DNA of 57,845 nucleotides from Symsagittifera roscoffensis (lineage: Eukaryota; Xenacoelomorpha; Acoela; Convolutidae): contig NC_087068.1 in the NCBI RefSeq assembly GCF_963678635.1, positions 17,492,027 to 17,549,871 of the forward strand, in the 5' to 3' direction. Below the pieces are notes generated by a model. It was not told the origin of the DNA, did no database searches, and was given only the letters and a program-made list of their open reading frames with translations. Below are positions 22,001 through 34,000 of the stretch, one piece after another; within the stretch, counting starts at the first letter, position 1, and each line of letters starts with the position of its first letter. A program made the position numbers and the translations under genes.

Positions 22001-25000
22001 TAAACTAACTGCCATATAAACACAACTTAAAATACAGAGCTGTAGCAAAAATTGATCCAGAACTTATGCAAAAGTTACGAAAGTTATGCAGATTTCTAAA
22101 CAATTGAAGTAACTTTCGAATGGTTAACATACTGTGCTCATGTTATTTGTCGAAGGAGTATTTTTGTTTTTGCAGAAATCAAAGGACGCAACTGAACTTC
22201 AAATACTGGAAGAATTCGCCGAACTCCGAAGTCTGTTAGAGGACAAAAAACGACACATGCTCTCGTCACTCCACGAACACTTCCGACTAAAAATAGGCGA
22301 AGTGGTTGAGTGTAGCGAGAGTGTGAAGCGCACACTGCAGTCTACTCACGCAGTGCTCAGTCTGTGCATGGAGGCGATGAGAGAGCAGGATCAGACTGCC
22401 TTTCTGCAGGTACATTGTAAATTGCAAGCATCGTAAATTGTAAATTGAACTTTTTTTTAATTTTGGCTTATGAAGTACTTAATTTTATAGAGCTTTATAC
22501 AATATAAATCATCATTTTTACTCCAGCGGAGTGTCGTTTGTTACTACAAAGCCACTTTTTAACCTGAGAAGCAAATATTGGTGCTACTTTTGGAGGCACC
22601 TTTATTGTCACAAAAGTGACGGAAAGACCGGCTACTCCCCTGTGTGCCACCTATTCCGCTGGTCTCATTTTACCTTATCCGACGGCCTTCGAACATTTAC
22701 CCTGCCAACTTTTCACCTATTTTTGGATTTAGTTCTTATGTCCAAAGTTACCCTACCAAATCTGAGATTAAAAGTTTAATCAAAATAACTCGTAGTGGTG
22801 ATCTCTCCAGCCTTAGCTGCTAAGCCCTTTGAAGAATTTAATTGTGGCCTTAGAAAGTTTCCAAGTTTTGAACGTTTCCGGGAAACTGTTTCCTTTTTTT
22901 CGAAAATTACTCTGGCCAAAAATCTGAAAGCAAATATTCAATCGCAAGAACAATTGTTAGGAATCCTCCCTGCATAAACGGTACGCCCCATTTTTTGTCC
23001 AAAGACGTTATAGCCATAGAAATTGTCCATTTTTTGGAAACTTTTGTCCGAAGCTATCCTGTCACAACTGAGATAAAGGGTTCAATCGAAAGAACAGGTG
23101 CGAAAAGACCATATTTTGACCGTTTTTTGGAAAAGTTTTTTCTTGAGAACTACGGTACCAAATCTGAGATTAAAGTTCAATCTATGAACAAGTTGTTGGG
23201 AGTATCCTCTGCATTAAAGGATTATCTCAATTGCTGCAAGCAATCAGCTTGAGAATTAAGTTTATGGCCATTGAAAAATTTTATGGCCATAGAAAATGTT
23301 CAATTTTAATATTCTGAAAGTTTTTCTGGAAACTTTGCGAGTTTTCCCGAAAACAACCTAGCCAAATCTAAGATGACGCGCTTATTTGAAACATTATGCG
23401 CTAAAATTTTTGTCTTCCTAGCGGCTACGCCCTAAATTTTGTATACAAGCAATGTTGTCTTTTTTGAAAATCTGGGTAGTTTTTGATTTTTTTTTTGATT
23501 TTCTGGAAACTACGGCTGAAGAAATTAGATCGAAAGAACAAGTTGTAAAGATATTTCCTACACAAGCAATTTACCCCAATTTTGACAAGGAATCTTCTGT
23601 GGATTTAGAAAATTTGACCAACTGACCCTGTTTTTGGAATTAATTCAATTTCTCAAAAGCGACAGTGCTAATTCTGAAATAAGAAAATATGGAAATTGGG
23701 ATTTTTGATTGATCTCCCCTGCAGAATTTTTTCTCCGTATTTAAGGGGAATCAGCTACGGACCTGGTAAATGTCCAATTTTTGATTTTTTTGACACATTT
23801 TGAAAAATTACGCAATACCTTTCGCATCTGTACATTTTCTTAAAATTTATCAAACAGATAATTGCTTTAACTCTTAATCTACCGGTCGGAGGTTCAAATC
23901 TTGCACATTAAATTAGTTTTGTTTTTATTTGTTGGCCTTTTTGTTGAAAAGGAGTAGCAATGTAGGAGCAACTGTAGCTGCTTTATTGGTTGCTAGTGTT
24001 GGTTAATTTTCTAGCGATTGCGGCGCTGTTATAAAAAGCTGATACTGCCAATCTCCTCGTCAAAGGTTCCATTACGGCACTTAGTAAAAGTTTTTCGTTG
24101 GTTTTCTTTTTTTTCTTTAAATTGGTTTTTGGCTCCTTAGAGCTTCATTTTGCCGTTTATCTCAGTTGTGTTTGCAGCTTCGCCGCTGTGTATAGTTAGT
24201 ATTGTATCTGTAAACAAATTGCTGGAAATTTCGATTTCTCTGATGTTATTTTTCGGCATTTGACCTCCTAAAAACCAGGGCAATTATGTAGAGGCAAAAT
24301 ATGCGACACTTTCTTCTTTTCAGTTTTCGTCTCAATTGTGCGAACGAGTAACTTCTGCCTCCAATGATGCAACTGACCTTGCCCTATCCTGTGCGCAATT
24401 TGACAGTTCTGAAGACCAATCTGACGAACAGCTGTTCGTAGACTTTTCTATCGAGAAACGGAATATCTCAAATCTCGATTTTCTCAAAGGTTAGTGGTGA
24501 AGTAATAGATAGTTGTTTAGACGTGAGAATAGACTTTTACGAGCTTCTTAGCGACTGGATTTGATAGAGTGTTCTCATTTGATAATGAGTGAGCGAACTT
24601 GGAAGCGATTAAAAAACATCCAGTTGAATAAGTTTTTGATGTAGTATAAGTGCGCTCTGCAATAATGATTGTGCTATGGAGTGTAAAGTTATCTCTCGTA
24701 GTATTATTTAATAAACAATCAATTAAATTTTTAATGACTGAAAGTGAGATTCAAAAATGGTCGATGAAACAGTTGAATTATGGTTTCTTTTTTTTTAAGC
24801 CCCGGAGCCAGTCAAAATTTCACGAGATCTTTGCGTGTGCAAACCAGACTCGCTCAAACTCAGATGGAACGCAAACAGTCACATACCAGTGACTCAATAC
24901 AACGTAATTTACAGAAAAGAAGGGGACGAAACGAGAATCCAATGCAGTCCTTTGTTAATTGAAGATGCAAAGAATGAACTGTTGGATTTTTGTGTCGATG

Positions 25001-28000
25001 ATTTGGAACCAGATACTGTGTATGAAGTGTGTGTAGTAGCGGTAAACGGGGCGGGAGAGAGTAGCGAGGATGATTCTGTAGTTTTGCTGAGAACTGCGTT
25101 GCCAGGTAGGTCTGTTTTTGTTGCTAATTGTGGATCTTTAAGGCTTTTTGAGCAATTTTACCGAAAGAAAATTTTGAAATAGCAATTTTAACGAATGCAA
25201 TTTTTGATTTTGGATGTTCATTGGGCTCCTGGTTGAAAAGTATTATGCATATTAATGTGCTTAAATTGAATAATTTATTTTTTTTCACACAAATTAGGGT
25301 TATAACGAATTTTTGTATTTTTTTAAAAGTCAATGAACGTAGTTCAGACTCTTAAATGGGTCGCGATAATTTTTGTTTTTTTTTTTCAGGAAAAGTCTTA
25401 AAATTATTTCAGGCTCAAATTTACTTTTTCGCGGTTTGACTTCTGATTTCGTCTTAAGTTCAGTTCATTTCCTGTTTTAAAAGGCAGGGTAAACTTCACT
25501 ATCGAATCTCGAACGCGTAAATTGTGATCGACTTCTTGTTTTGAAAGTGGAATTTAATTATCGAGTTTCCCAGCGAAACAAAAATTTTGCCGACTTCGCA
25601 AATTGGGTTAATTTTATCAAAAAAGGGTCAATCATAAAGTATTTCCAGTAGTTCAGTCTATATTTTTTTCTGTTTACTTGCGTTCATCGACTCTTTTCCA
25701 ACTGTCTGTTGGCTATGTTTTGTAGTTCCAAAAACGCCACAAGTAGAGGAAGAAGACTGCGAAGTGGTGAAGAATAGCATCCTGTTCAGATGGAGAGCAT
25801 CCCTGGATGTGAGTGGAATGAGTTCAAACTTGTCAGAAACAACATCTAGTGATGCAGCTAGAAATGGAACTGCTTCATTGGTCACCTTCGTCGTCGAGTT
25901 TAGAGAAGAGGTGAGTCATTCTATTAGGAAGTGGTCGGATATAGATTTTTATATAAAAAATTAGTCGATTGTATCGGCAATCAGAAAATTATGGTCAAGA
26001 AACAACTTCTGATGATTTACAATGATCATCATTTTTTTTTGCAGTCTCTGTATTTCTCAGTGTTTCTGAATTTACATGTTAGCAAAAACTTTCCACGTTA
26101 CAGCAGATGCCTCTTTTGACTTGGCGTAAAAGGCAGAGAACATGTGGACCAAGAAATTATTGGATTTATTTTATTTTTTAGTCAACCAGCCGGAGGCCTA
26201 ACCCGGAGGTTAATTATTTAGGTTGACATGAGCGCATATATTCAGCGCCCTTTAAGCTATGACTTACTTGCAAGAGCTCACTTTACAAATTGCAGCGCAC
26301 GTGCGATTTGAACCCACAATCATATGATTGCTGGGCACCAGCACTACCGGCTGGGCACCAATTTATAACTGTCGAAATTAAAGATTACTCAGTGGTCAAG
26401 ATGGTGCCGTAACTTCTTGATCACTAAGTGATTCCTTTTACTTCGTTTCAGTGATTTTGCTATTTACACAAGCAAAGCTTGTGTTATAGTATGAATTCTC
26501 TCTTTTTTCCAATCTAAGTCGCAAATAATGTTGCGACAAAATGTGTTCATTTTGAAAGTGTTCGTTTTGATCAATAACTAGCTATTAAGTACAGCCAATT
26601 CTAAGGATTTTAACACAGACTATTATATTACAAATAGCACTTTACTTTCATGGTATCATGGATCTGTAGCGTAGAAGTAGGGAAGGACACCCGCAACAAA
26701 GTAAGAGGGTTCTAATCTGAGCAAGGTCGGATGCTTAAAACTTTTTCGTATACTAGCTAAAATGCGTTCGCTCTGTAAATTGAGGCATGTAAGTTGGTAA
26801 ATTTCTTTTTGTAAAATTGACTGGTACTGCTAATGCGTCTTAATTGGCTTGCGTCACTTAGCAATTATGTAGACTCATAATTTGCCTGTGTCACTTAAGA
26901 TATTTTGTAGACTCTAAGTTTTACTCATTCAGTTCTTTTCAGGAGCGTTATCTCTCATATTTTTGCTTGTGTATGCGAAGTGTAACTTCGCCTCTGTGTT
27001 AAAAATTGGTTCATAAGTTTTTTTTCGTATGACACCAGCTGAAAATATTGATGTTGAGGTTGAAATTGATGTTAAATGTATCTCAGAATTTTGATGAAAC
27101 ACGAGTTTTCGTTTTGAGACCGTAAGAGTTCTCGAAGTCCACGGTAAAGCGTTTTCATAATTTTGTGAAAAAAAAACATGAAAACGATACGCAATACGAC
27201 GAGGTCGAGATAATGAAGGTTTTAAGTTGAGAATGAGATTTGTTTAGTCTCAGGATTTTATTCAATTTTTTTCCACAAAGTGTCAAATTCAGAGCGTCAA
27301 ATTCATGGGTTGGCTGAAATATAGGACTTCATTACACTAGCTTCTGCTTAGTGTGTTATTAAGAATCCTTTCTTTTTTTCTAACCTAACTCGCAAATAAA
27401 AGTGTTCACTTATTTGGAAATTTCACTGCAGCATTGGAAATTGCATAGCTCTCTCAGCTTTATTTGTGGCGAGTGTTTAATCTTCTATCTTCTACGTACT
27501 AATTGGCTGAGTGGTAACTGTGTGTGAATGTTGATCTCAAGGTCGCAGGTACGAATCTCAGACGCAGCCGAGTTTTTGCTAATTCGAGGCTTATTGATAC
27601 TTTTTCTTGTACTTTATAAAGCTGCTTTTTGTCGTATTCCCGCTCGTGTTTGCGATGCAAAGCTTCGCCTTTGTGTTAAATTAGTTCTAGGATAGCTATT
27701 CCAATATGAATGAAAAATAATTTGAATTAATATACAAATTTAACAGTCTATGAACGAAGTGAAGACATTTATTAAGGGCTTGTGGTTTTTCGATTTAGCG
27801 GCTGGCACTTTCAAGTTCAATGCAAATTCGTTTGCTAAATGGACGGTAAATAACGCTCTTCAATACTGAAAGTTGAAATAAAGCGAAAAAATTTCAATGA
27901 CTTTTAGATTCAAATTGGGGTTCAATGTTTGCATTTCCAACTGGAATACTAAAGCACTTATTGATCCAGTGTTCTCAATTAGGTTACTTTCATAGAAAAA

Positions 28001-31000
28001 TTTGTCAATCATTTACATTTCTTGAAACTGAGTAAGCTTTAAGGTGATATATTTGTTTTTTTTGCAGCTCAAAATTGTTCTGAAAAACTTTTTTAAACAA
28101 AATCTTCATTGACATTGTTAAGTGGTTGACGCTTATGTGGGTTGAGATGATTTTTTCCTTAGTTTTTTTTTCAGCAAAAAGTCTAAAATGATTTCACGCT
28201 CATATTTGGTTTTTTGCAGTCAAACATTTGATTTTGAGTTCAGTTCATTTCCTTTGTTAAAAGAAAGGCAAACTCCACTGAACAATTAAATTGATAAGCT
28301 CACAAAGCATTACTTAATTCTAGTTTCAAAATTATTTTTGTTTTCCGTATTCCCAGCAGTTCAAGCAATTTACCTGTTGATTAATTTCTCTCTAAATGGC
28401 TTGAATTTGAGAAAAAAATCCAATCACAATCAATTCTTAACTTTCAAAGAGCTCTGACTTGATATTTTTTTTCTTCGAAAGTTAAATCAATTTTTTCGAT
28501 GAATTTTTGTTGGTTCGTCGAGTTCTTTTGCACTTTTCCAACTATCTGTTGGCTGTGTTTCTTTGACTCTGTCTTTGTCATTGCCCACTAAGTATTGATC
28601 GATTTTGAAATAGCGTGTTTTTTCACGTGTCAATGAAAGTTTTTTCATGAAAAGTCTTAAAATTTGTTTATGCTTTAATTTTTTTGGTTTGACTCTTGGT
28701 TACTTTTGATCTTCATTTGAAAGTCATACGCTGAAAGAAGGGCAAATTACGCTCTTCAATTACGAAAAGGGTAATAGCGCAAAAAAACAGAAATTTTGTG
28801 GTGTTCCTGTGGAATAAAAAAATACTTATTGATTCAATTTTCTATATTTTGGTCAATTTTGAATTTTGATAAAAAACATTATTGAAATTCAAAGAGCTCC
28901 AATGCCCATTTTTTGTTTTTATTTATTTCGAAACTAATCAGTCGTTTTTTCTCGAGATCGACTCATTTCCAACTATTTTGGTTATATTTCATATGTCATT
29001 TTTTGGATTAAAAATGCTGTTCAGAGTGACGATGAGTGGACTATAAGACGTCTGATGGAGTCGACAGAGATGATGCTGAGTGAACTGAAGTACAACACCA
29101 TGTATGTGGTGAGAGTGAAGGCGGTCTCATCTACTGGGTCGAGTGCATACTCGCGTGATACACTCTTCACTACATGGCCACTGCGTAAGCAACATTCCAT
29201 AGTTTCAGTTTCGCCATTTTAAAATCTATTCATTGAGTATGGTTTATCAGACTGTTAAAGAAGTTTAAAATTTTACTTTCACAATTTTGCAAATTAAAAC
29301 ATCTTACCTTATTGTTCCGACCACTTCACTAACTTAAGGGCGCGATATATGACGTGGGATGATTGTTTCCCCACGCATAATGACTGTCTCCAAGAAAGCT
29401 CGTAGGCTTATCCATTACCCTTTCAGTCTTGATTAGGTTTCCTAAAAAAAACGTTGTGTCGAGAATTACTGGCCTGTAGGTTTTCAGACTTCAGTAGAAA
29501 ATTTGATCAGAGGCTGGCCTCCAAATAGGGAAGTAGAGAAGGACACCCGCAACAAAGTAAGAGGGTTCTAATCTGAGCAAGGTCGGATGTTTAAAACTTT
29601 TTCGTATACTAGCTAAAATGCGTTCGCTCTGTAAATTGAGGCATGTAAGTTGGTAAATTTTTTTTTGTAAAATTGACTGGTACTGCTAATGCGTCTTAAT
29701 TGGCTTGCGTCACTTAGCAATTATGTAGACTCATAATTTGCCTGTGTCACTTAAGATATTTTGTAGACTCTAAGTTTTACTCATTCAGTTCTTTTCAGTA
29801 GCGTTATCGGTCATATTTTTGCTTGTGTATGCGAAGTGTAACTTCGCCTCTGTGTTAAAAATTGGTTCATAAGTTTTTTTCGTATGACACCAGCTGAAAA
29901 TATTGATGTTGAGGTTGAAATTGATGTTAAATGTATCTCAGAATTTTGATGAAACACGAGTTTTCGTTTTGAGACCGTAAGAGTTCTCGAATTCCACGGT
30001 AAAGCTTTTTCATAATTTTGTGAAAAAAAAACATGAAAACGATACGCAATACGACGAGGTCGAGATAATGAAGGTTTTGAGTTGAGAATATGAGATTTGT
30101 TTAGTCTCAGGATTTTATTCAATTTTTTTCCACAAAGTGCCAAATTCAGAGCGTCAAATTCATGGGGTGGCTGAAATATAGGACTTCATTACACTAGCTT
30201 CTGCTTAGTGTGTTATTAAGAATCCTTTCTTTTTTTCTAACCTAACTCGCGAATAAAAGTGTTCACTTATTTGGAAATTTCACTGCAGCATTGGAAATTG
30301 CATAGCTCTCTCAGCTTTATTTGTGGCGAGTGTTTAATCTTCTATCTTCTACGTACTAATTGGCTGAGTGGTAACTGTGTGTGAATGTTGATCTCAAGGT
30401 CGCAGGTACGAATCTCAGACGCAGCCGAGTTTTTGCTAATTCGAGGCTTATTGATACTTTTTCTTGTACTTTATAAAGCTGCTTTTTGTCGTATTCCCGC
30501 TCGTGTTTGCGATGCAAAGCTTCGCCTTTGTGTTAAATTAGTTCTAGGATAGCTATTCCAATATGAATGAAAAATAATTTGAATTAATATACAAATTTAA
30601 CAGTCTATGAACGAAGTGAAGACATTTATTTAGGGCTTGTGGTTTTTCGATTTAGCGGCTGGCACTTTCAAGTTCAATGCAAATTCGTTTGCTAAATGGA
30701 CGGTAAATAACGCTCTTCAATACTGAAAATTGAAATAAAGCGAAAAAATTTCAATGACTTTTAGATTCAAATTGGGGTTCAATGTTTGCATTTCCAACTG
30801 GAATACTAAAGCACTTATTGATCCAGTGTTCTCAATTAGGTTACTTTCATAGAAAATTTTGTCAATCATTTACATTTCTTGAAACTGAGTAAGCTTTAAG
30901 GTGATATATTTGTTTTTTTTGCAGCTCAAAATTGTTCTGAAAAACTTTTTTAAACAAAATCTTCATTGACATTGTTAAGTGGTTGACGCTTATGTGGGTT

Positions 31001-34000
31001 GAGATGATTTTTTCCTTAGTTTTTTTTTCAGCAAAAAGTCTAAAATGATTTCACGCTCATATTTGGTTTTTTGCAGTCAAACATTTGATTTTGAGTTCAG
31101 TTCATTTCCTTTGTTAAAAGAAAGGCAAACTCCACTGAACAATTAAATTGATAAGCTCACAAAGCATTACTTAATTCTAGTTTCAAAATTATTTTTGTTT
31201 TCCGTATTCCCAGCAGTTCAAGCAATTTACCTGTTGATTAATTTCTCTCTAAATGGCTTGAATTTGAGAAAAAAATCCAATCACAATCAATTCTTAACTT
31301 TCAAAGAGCTCTGACTTGATATTTTTTTTCTTCGAAAGTTAAATCAATTTTTTCGATGAATTTTTGTTGGTTCGTCGAGTTCTTTTGCACTTTTCCAACT
31401 ATCTGTTGGCTGTGTTTCTTTGACTCTGTCTTTGTCATTGCCCACTAAGTATTGATCGATTTTGAAATAGCGTGTTTTTTCACGTGTCAATGAAAGTTTT
31501 TTCATGAAAAGTCTTAAAATTTGTTTATGCTTTAATTTTTTTGGTTTGACTCTTGGTTACTTTTGATCTTCATTTGAAAGTCATACGCTGAAAGAAGGGC
31601 AAATTACGCTCTTCAATTACGAAAAGGGTAATAGCGCAAAAAAACAGAAATTTTGTGGTGTTCCTGTGGAATAAAAAAAATACTTATTGATTCAATTTTC
31701 TATATTTTGGTCAATTTTGAATTTTGATAAAAAACATTATTGAAATTCAAAGAGCTCCAATGCCCATTTTTTGTTTTTATTTATTTCGAAACTAATCAGT
31801 CGTTTTTTCTCGAGATCGACTCATTTCCAACTATTTTGGTTATATTTCATATGTCATTTTTTGGATTAAAAATGCTGTTCAGAGTGACGATGAGTGGACT
31901 ATAAGACGTCTGATGGAGTCGACAGAGATGATGCTGAGTGAACTGAAGTACAACACCATGTATGTGGTGAGAGTGAAGGCGGTCTCATCTACTGGGTCGA
32001 GTGCATACTCGCGTGATACACTCTTCACTACATGGCCACTGCGTAAGCAACATTCCATAGTTTCAGTTTCGCCATTTTAAAATCTATTCATTGAGTATGG
32101 TTTATCAGACTGTCAAAGAAGTTTAAAATTTTACTTTCACAATTTTGCAAATTAAAACATCTTACCTTATTGTTCCGACCACTTCACTAACTTAAGGGAG
32201 CGATTTATGACGTGGGATGATTTTTCCCCCACGCATAATGACTGTCTCCAAGAAAGCTCGTAGGCTTATCCATTACCCTTTCAGTCTTGATTAGGTTTCC
32301 TAAAAAAAACGTTGTGTCGAGAATTACTGGCCTGTAGGTTTTCAGACTTCAGTAGAAAATTTGATCAGAGGCTGGCCTCCAAATTTCATATTACAACAAT
32401 TTGAAGTTGTGTGCTATTAATGCCTCTCATTCTTGAACTTTTTCACCAAATTCAATCGCTCTTCCCAGAAAAATATCAGGGAATCTTAATTGTGAATTTG
32501 TTTTCTTAAATCAATATGTTCGGAACATTCTTTGCTACTTACACAGCAACCGGCTGGCCTTGTTCGCTATCAGGGGCGGATTTAGGGGGGGGGCGGACGC
32601 CCCCCCCCCCCCTCAGGGATTTGACCCCCTGCCGACCCAAAGGGTCCCCCCTTTGATACTTTTTCAGAAATCCATTTTTGGCTGACCGACCCTAAAATTT
32701 TTCTAAAGGCGCCTTTGGCGCCAATAAATGCTATTTTTGAGGGGGAGCGCGCGCCAAAAAAACGCATTTTTTTTGTCAAAATTTTTCAAAAAGTGCCCAA
32801 AAACGGCTTTTTTGACAGTTTTTTCAAAAATTTGCCTGCGGTGCAGAAAATTTTGCCAAAATAAGGGCAAAACAGTGCTTTAGGAATCAATTTGGTCGAC
32901 CTAAAAAAAAAAAAAAGGTCGTCAAAATTTTGGAAAATTTTTTGAAAATCCGCCCCCCCCTCGAGAAAATCCTGGATCCGCCCCTGTTCGCTATGATGTT
33001 TTTGGATTTTTTTTGGTATGAATTTGTCAAATCGATAATTTTTTCGAGAATACCAATGTTATCACCGAGCGTTGGTATTTATTTTCATTCTTACAATGGC
33101 TGTTATTTAGAGACCTTTTGATGAAGTTTTGTAGCCTTACGTTCAATTTGGAAAACTTTGAGGCGATCCCATATGCCTAGATTTATAAATGCATCTGGCT
33201 TCAGTTTCAAATGAAACCCATATTTTTTAATTTCGGGATTTCGAGTATTTATCTAATTATTAGCTCCTGAGTCGCCGACACTGTTGAGCGAACACTGCCA
33301 GGGTCAGGGAAACAAATTCCAGATCCAATGGACCACAGAGGGAGGAACCAGTGAGAACCCGGCCGACTGCTACACTGTAGAATACAGGCCATCGAACCAG
33401 GGCGCGGATTGGATTAACTTTGAAGGTAAACCATTTCTTTTAAATCTCATTCGGAGTGTTTTTGTGCGTTTCTTCAGGAAATGTTACTTAACTTAGTAGC
33501 AAAATTCATTAAGGGTCATGTGTATATGTTCTTCTTCCCACCACTCTCAACGCACGGTGTTTTTTTTCCGCCCTGTTTTGACTGACTCAAACAAAAGTTC
33601 TTATTGGTTCGGGCGGATGGGGTTGTTTACACCAGCAAAGCTTGTGAGATTTCAAATGTGGTGTTATTACCCAAGTAAACGCTTGTGTTATACTGCAAGT
33701 TCTTTTTTACGCGAGCGGAGCGTTGTGTCATATTATGAAGATCACTTTTTCCAAAACAAGTAGCAAAAAAGCGCTCATTTATTTAGTGGCATTTTTGCAG
33801 CAATAACAGTATTAGATTTTCTTTTGCTTCATAGTGTTATATCTTTGTATCTGGTTTATTAGTGGCTTGTGTTTGAAGATTCTTAAGTGCCCATGGCGTA
33901 GATGGGGAGCAATGGTGAAATAGTTACGTCTCCTCCTCTCAATTGAAAGGTTGTATGATCGAGGCCCATAATGTGCTAGTTGCTTGAGGGTGAGGCAACA

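Larger units (their letters stand above)
26673..29526 (+). repeat. tandem duplication, first 2.85-kb copy
   Basis: From GAAGTAGGGAAGGACACCCG to GGCTGGCCTCCAAAT this block is repeated next door at an offset of about 2857 bases with only scattered single-base and short indel differences. It contains two SINE-like units, three dispersed-repeat copies (one degenerate) and TRIM exon 8 (29025-29184). Confidence 0.92.
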
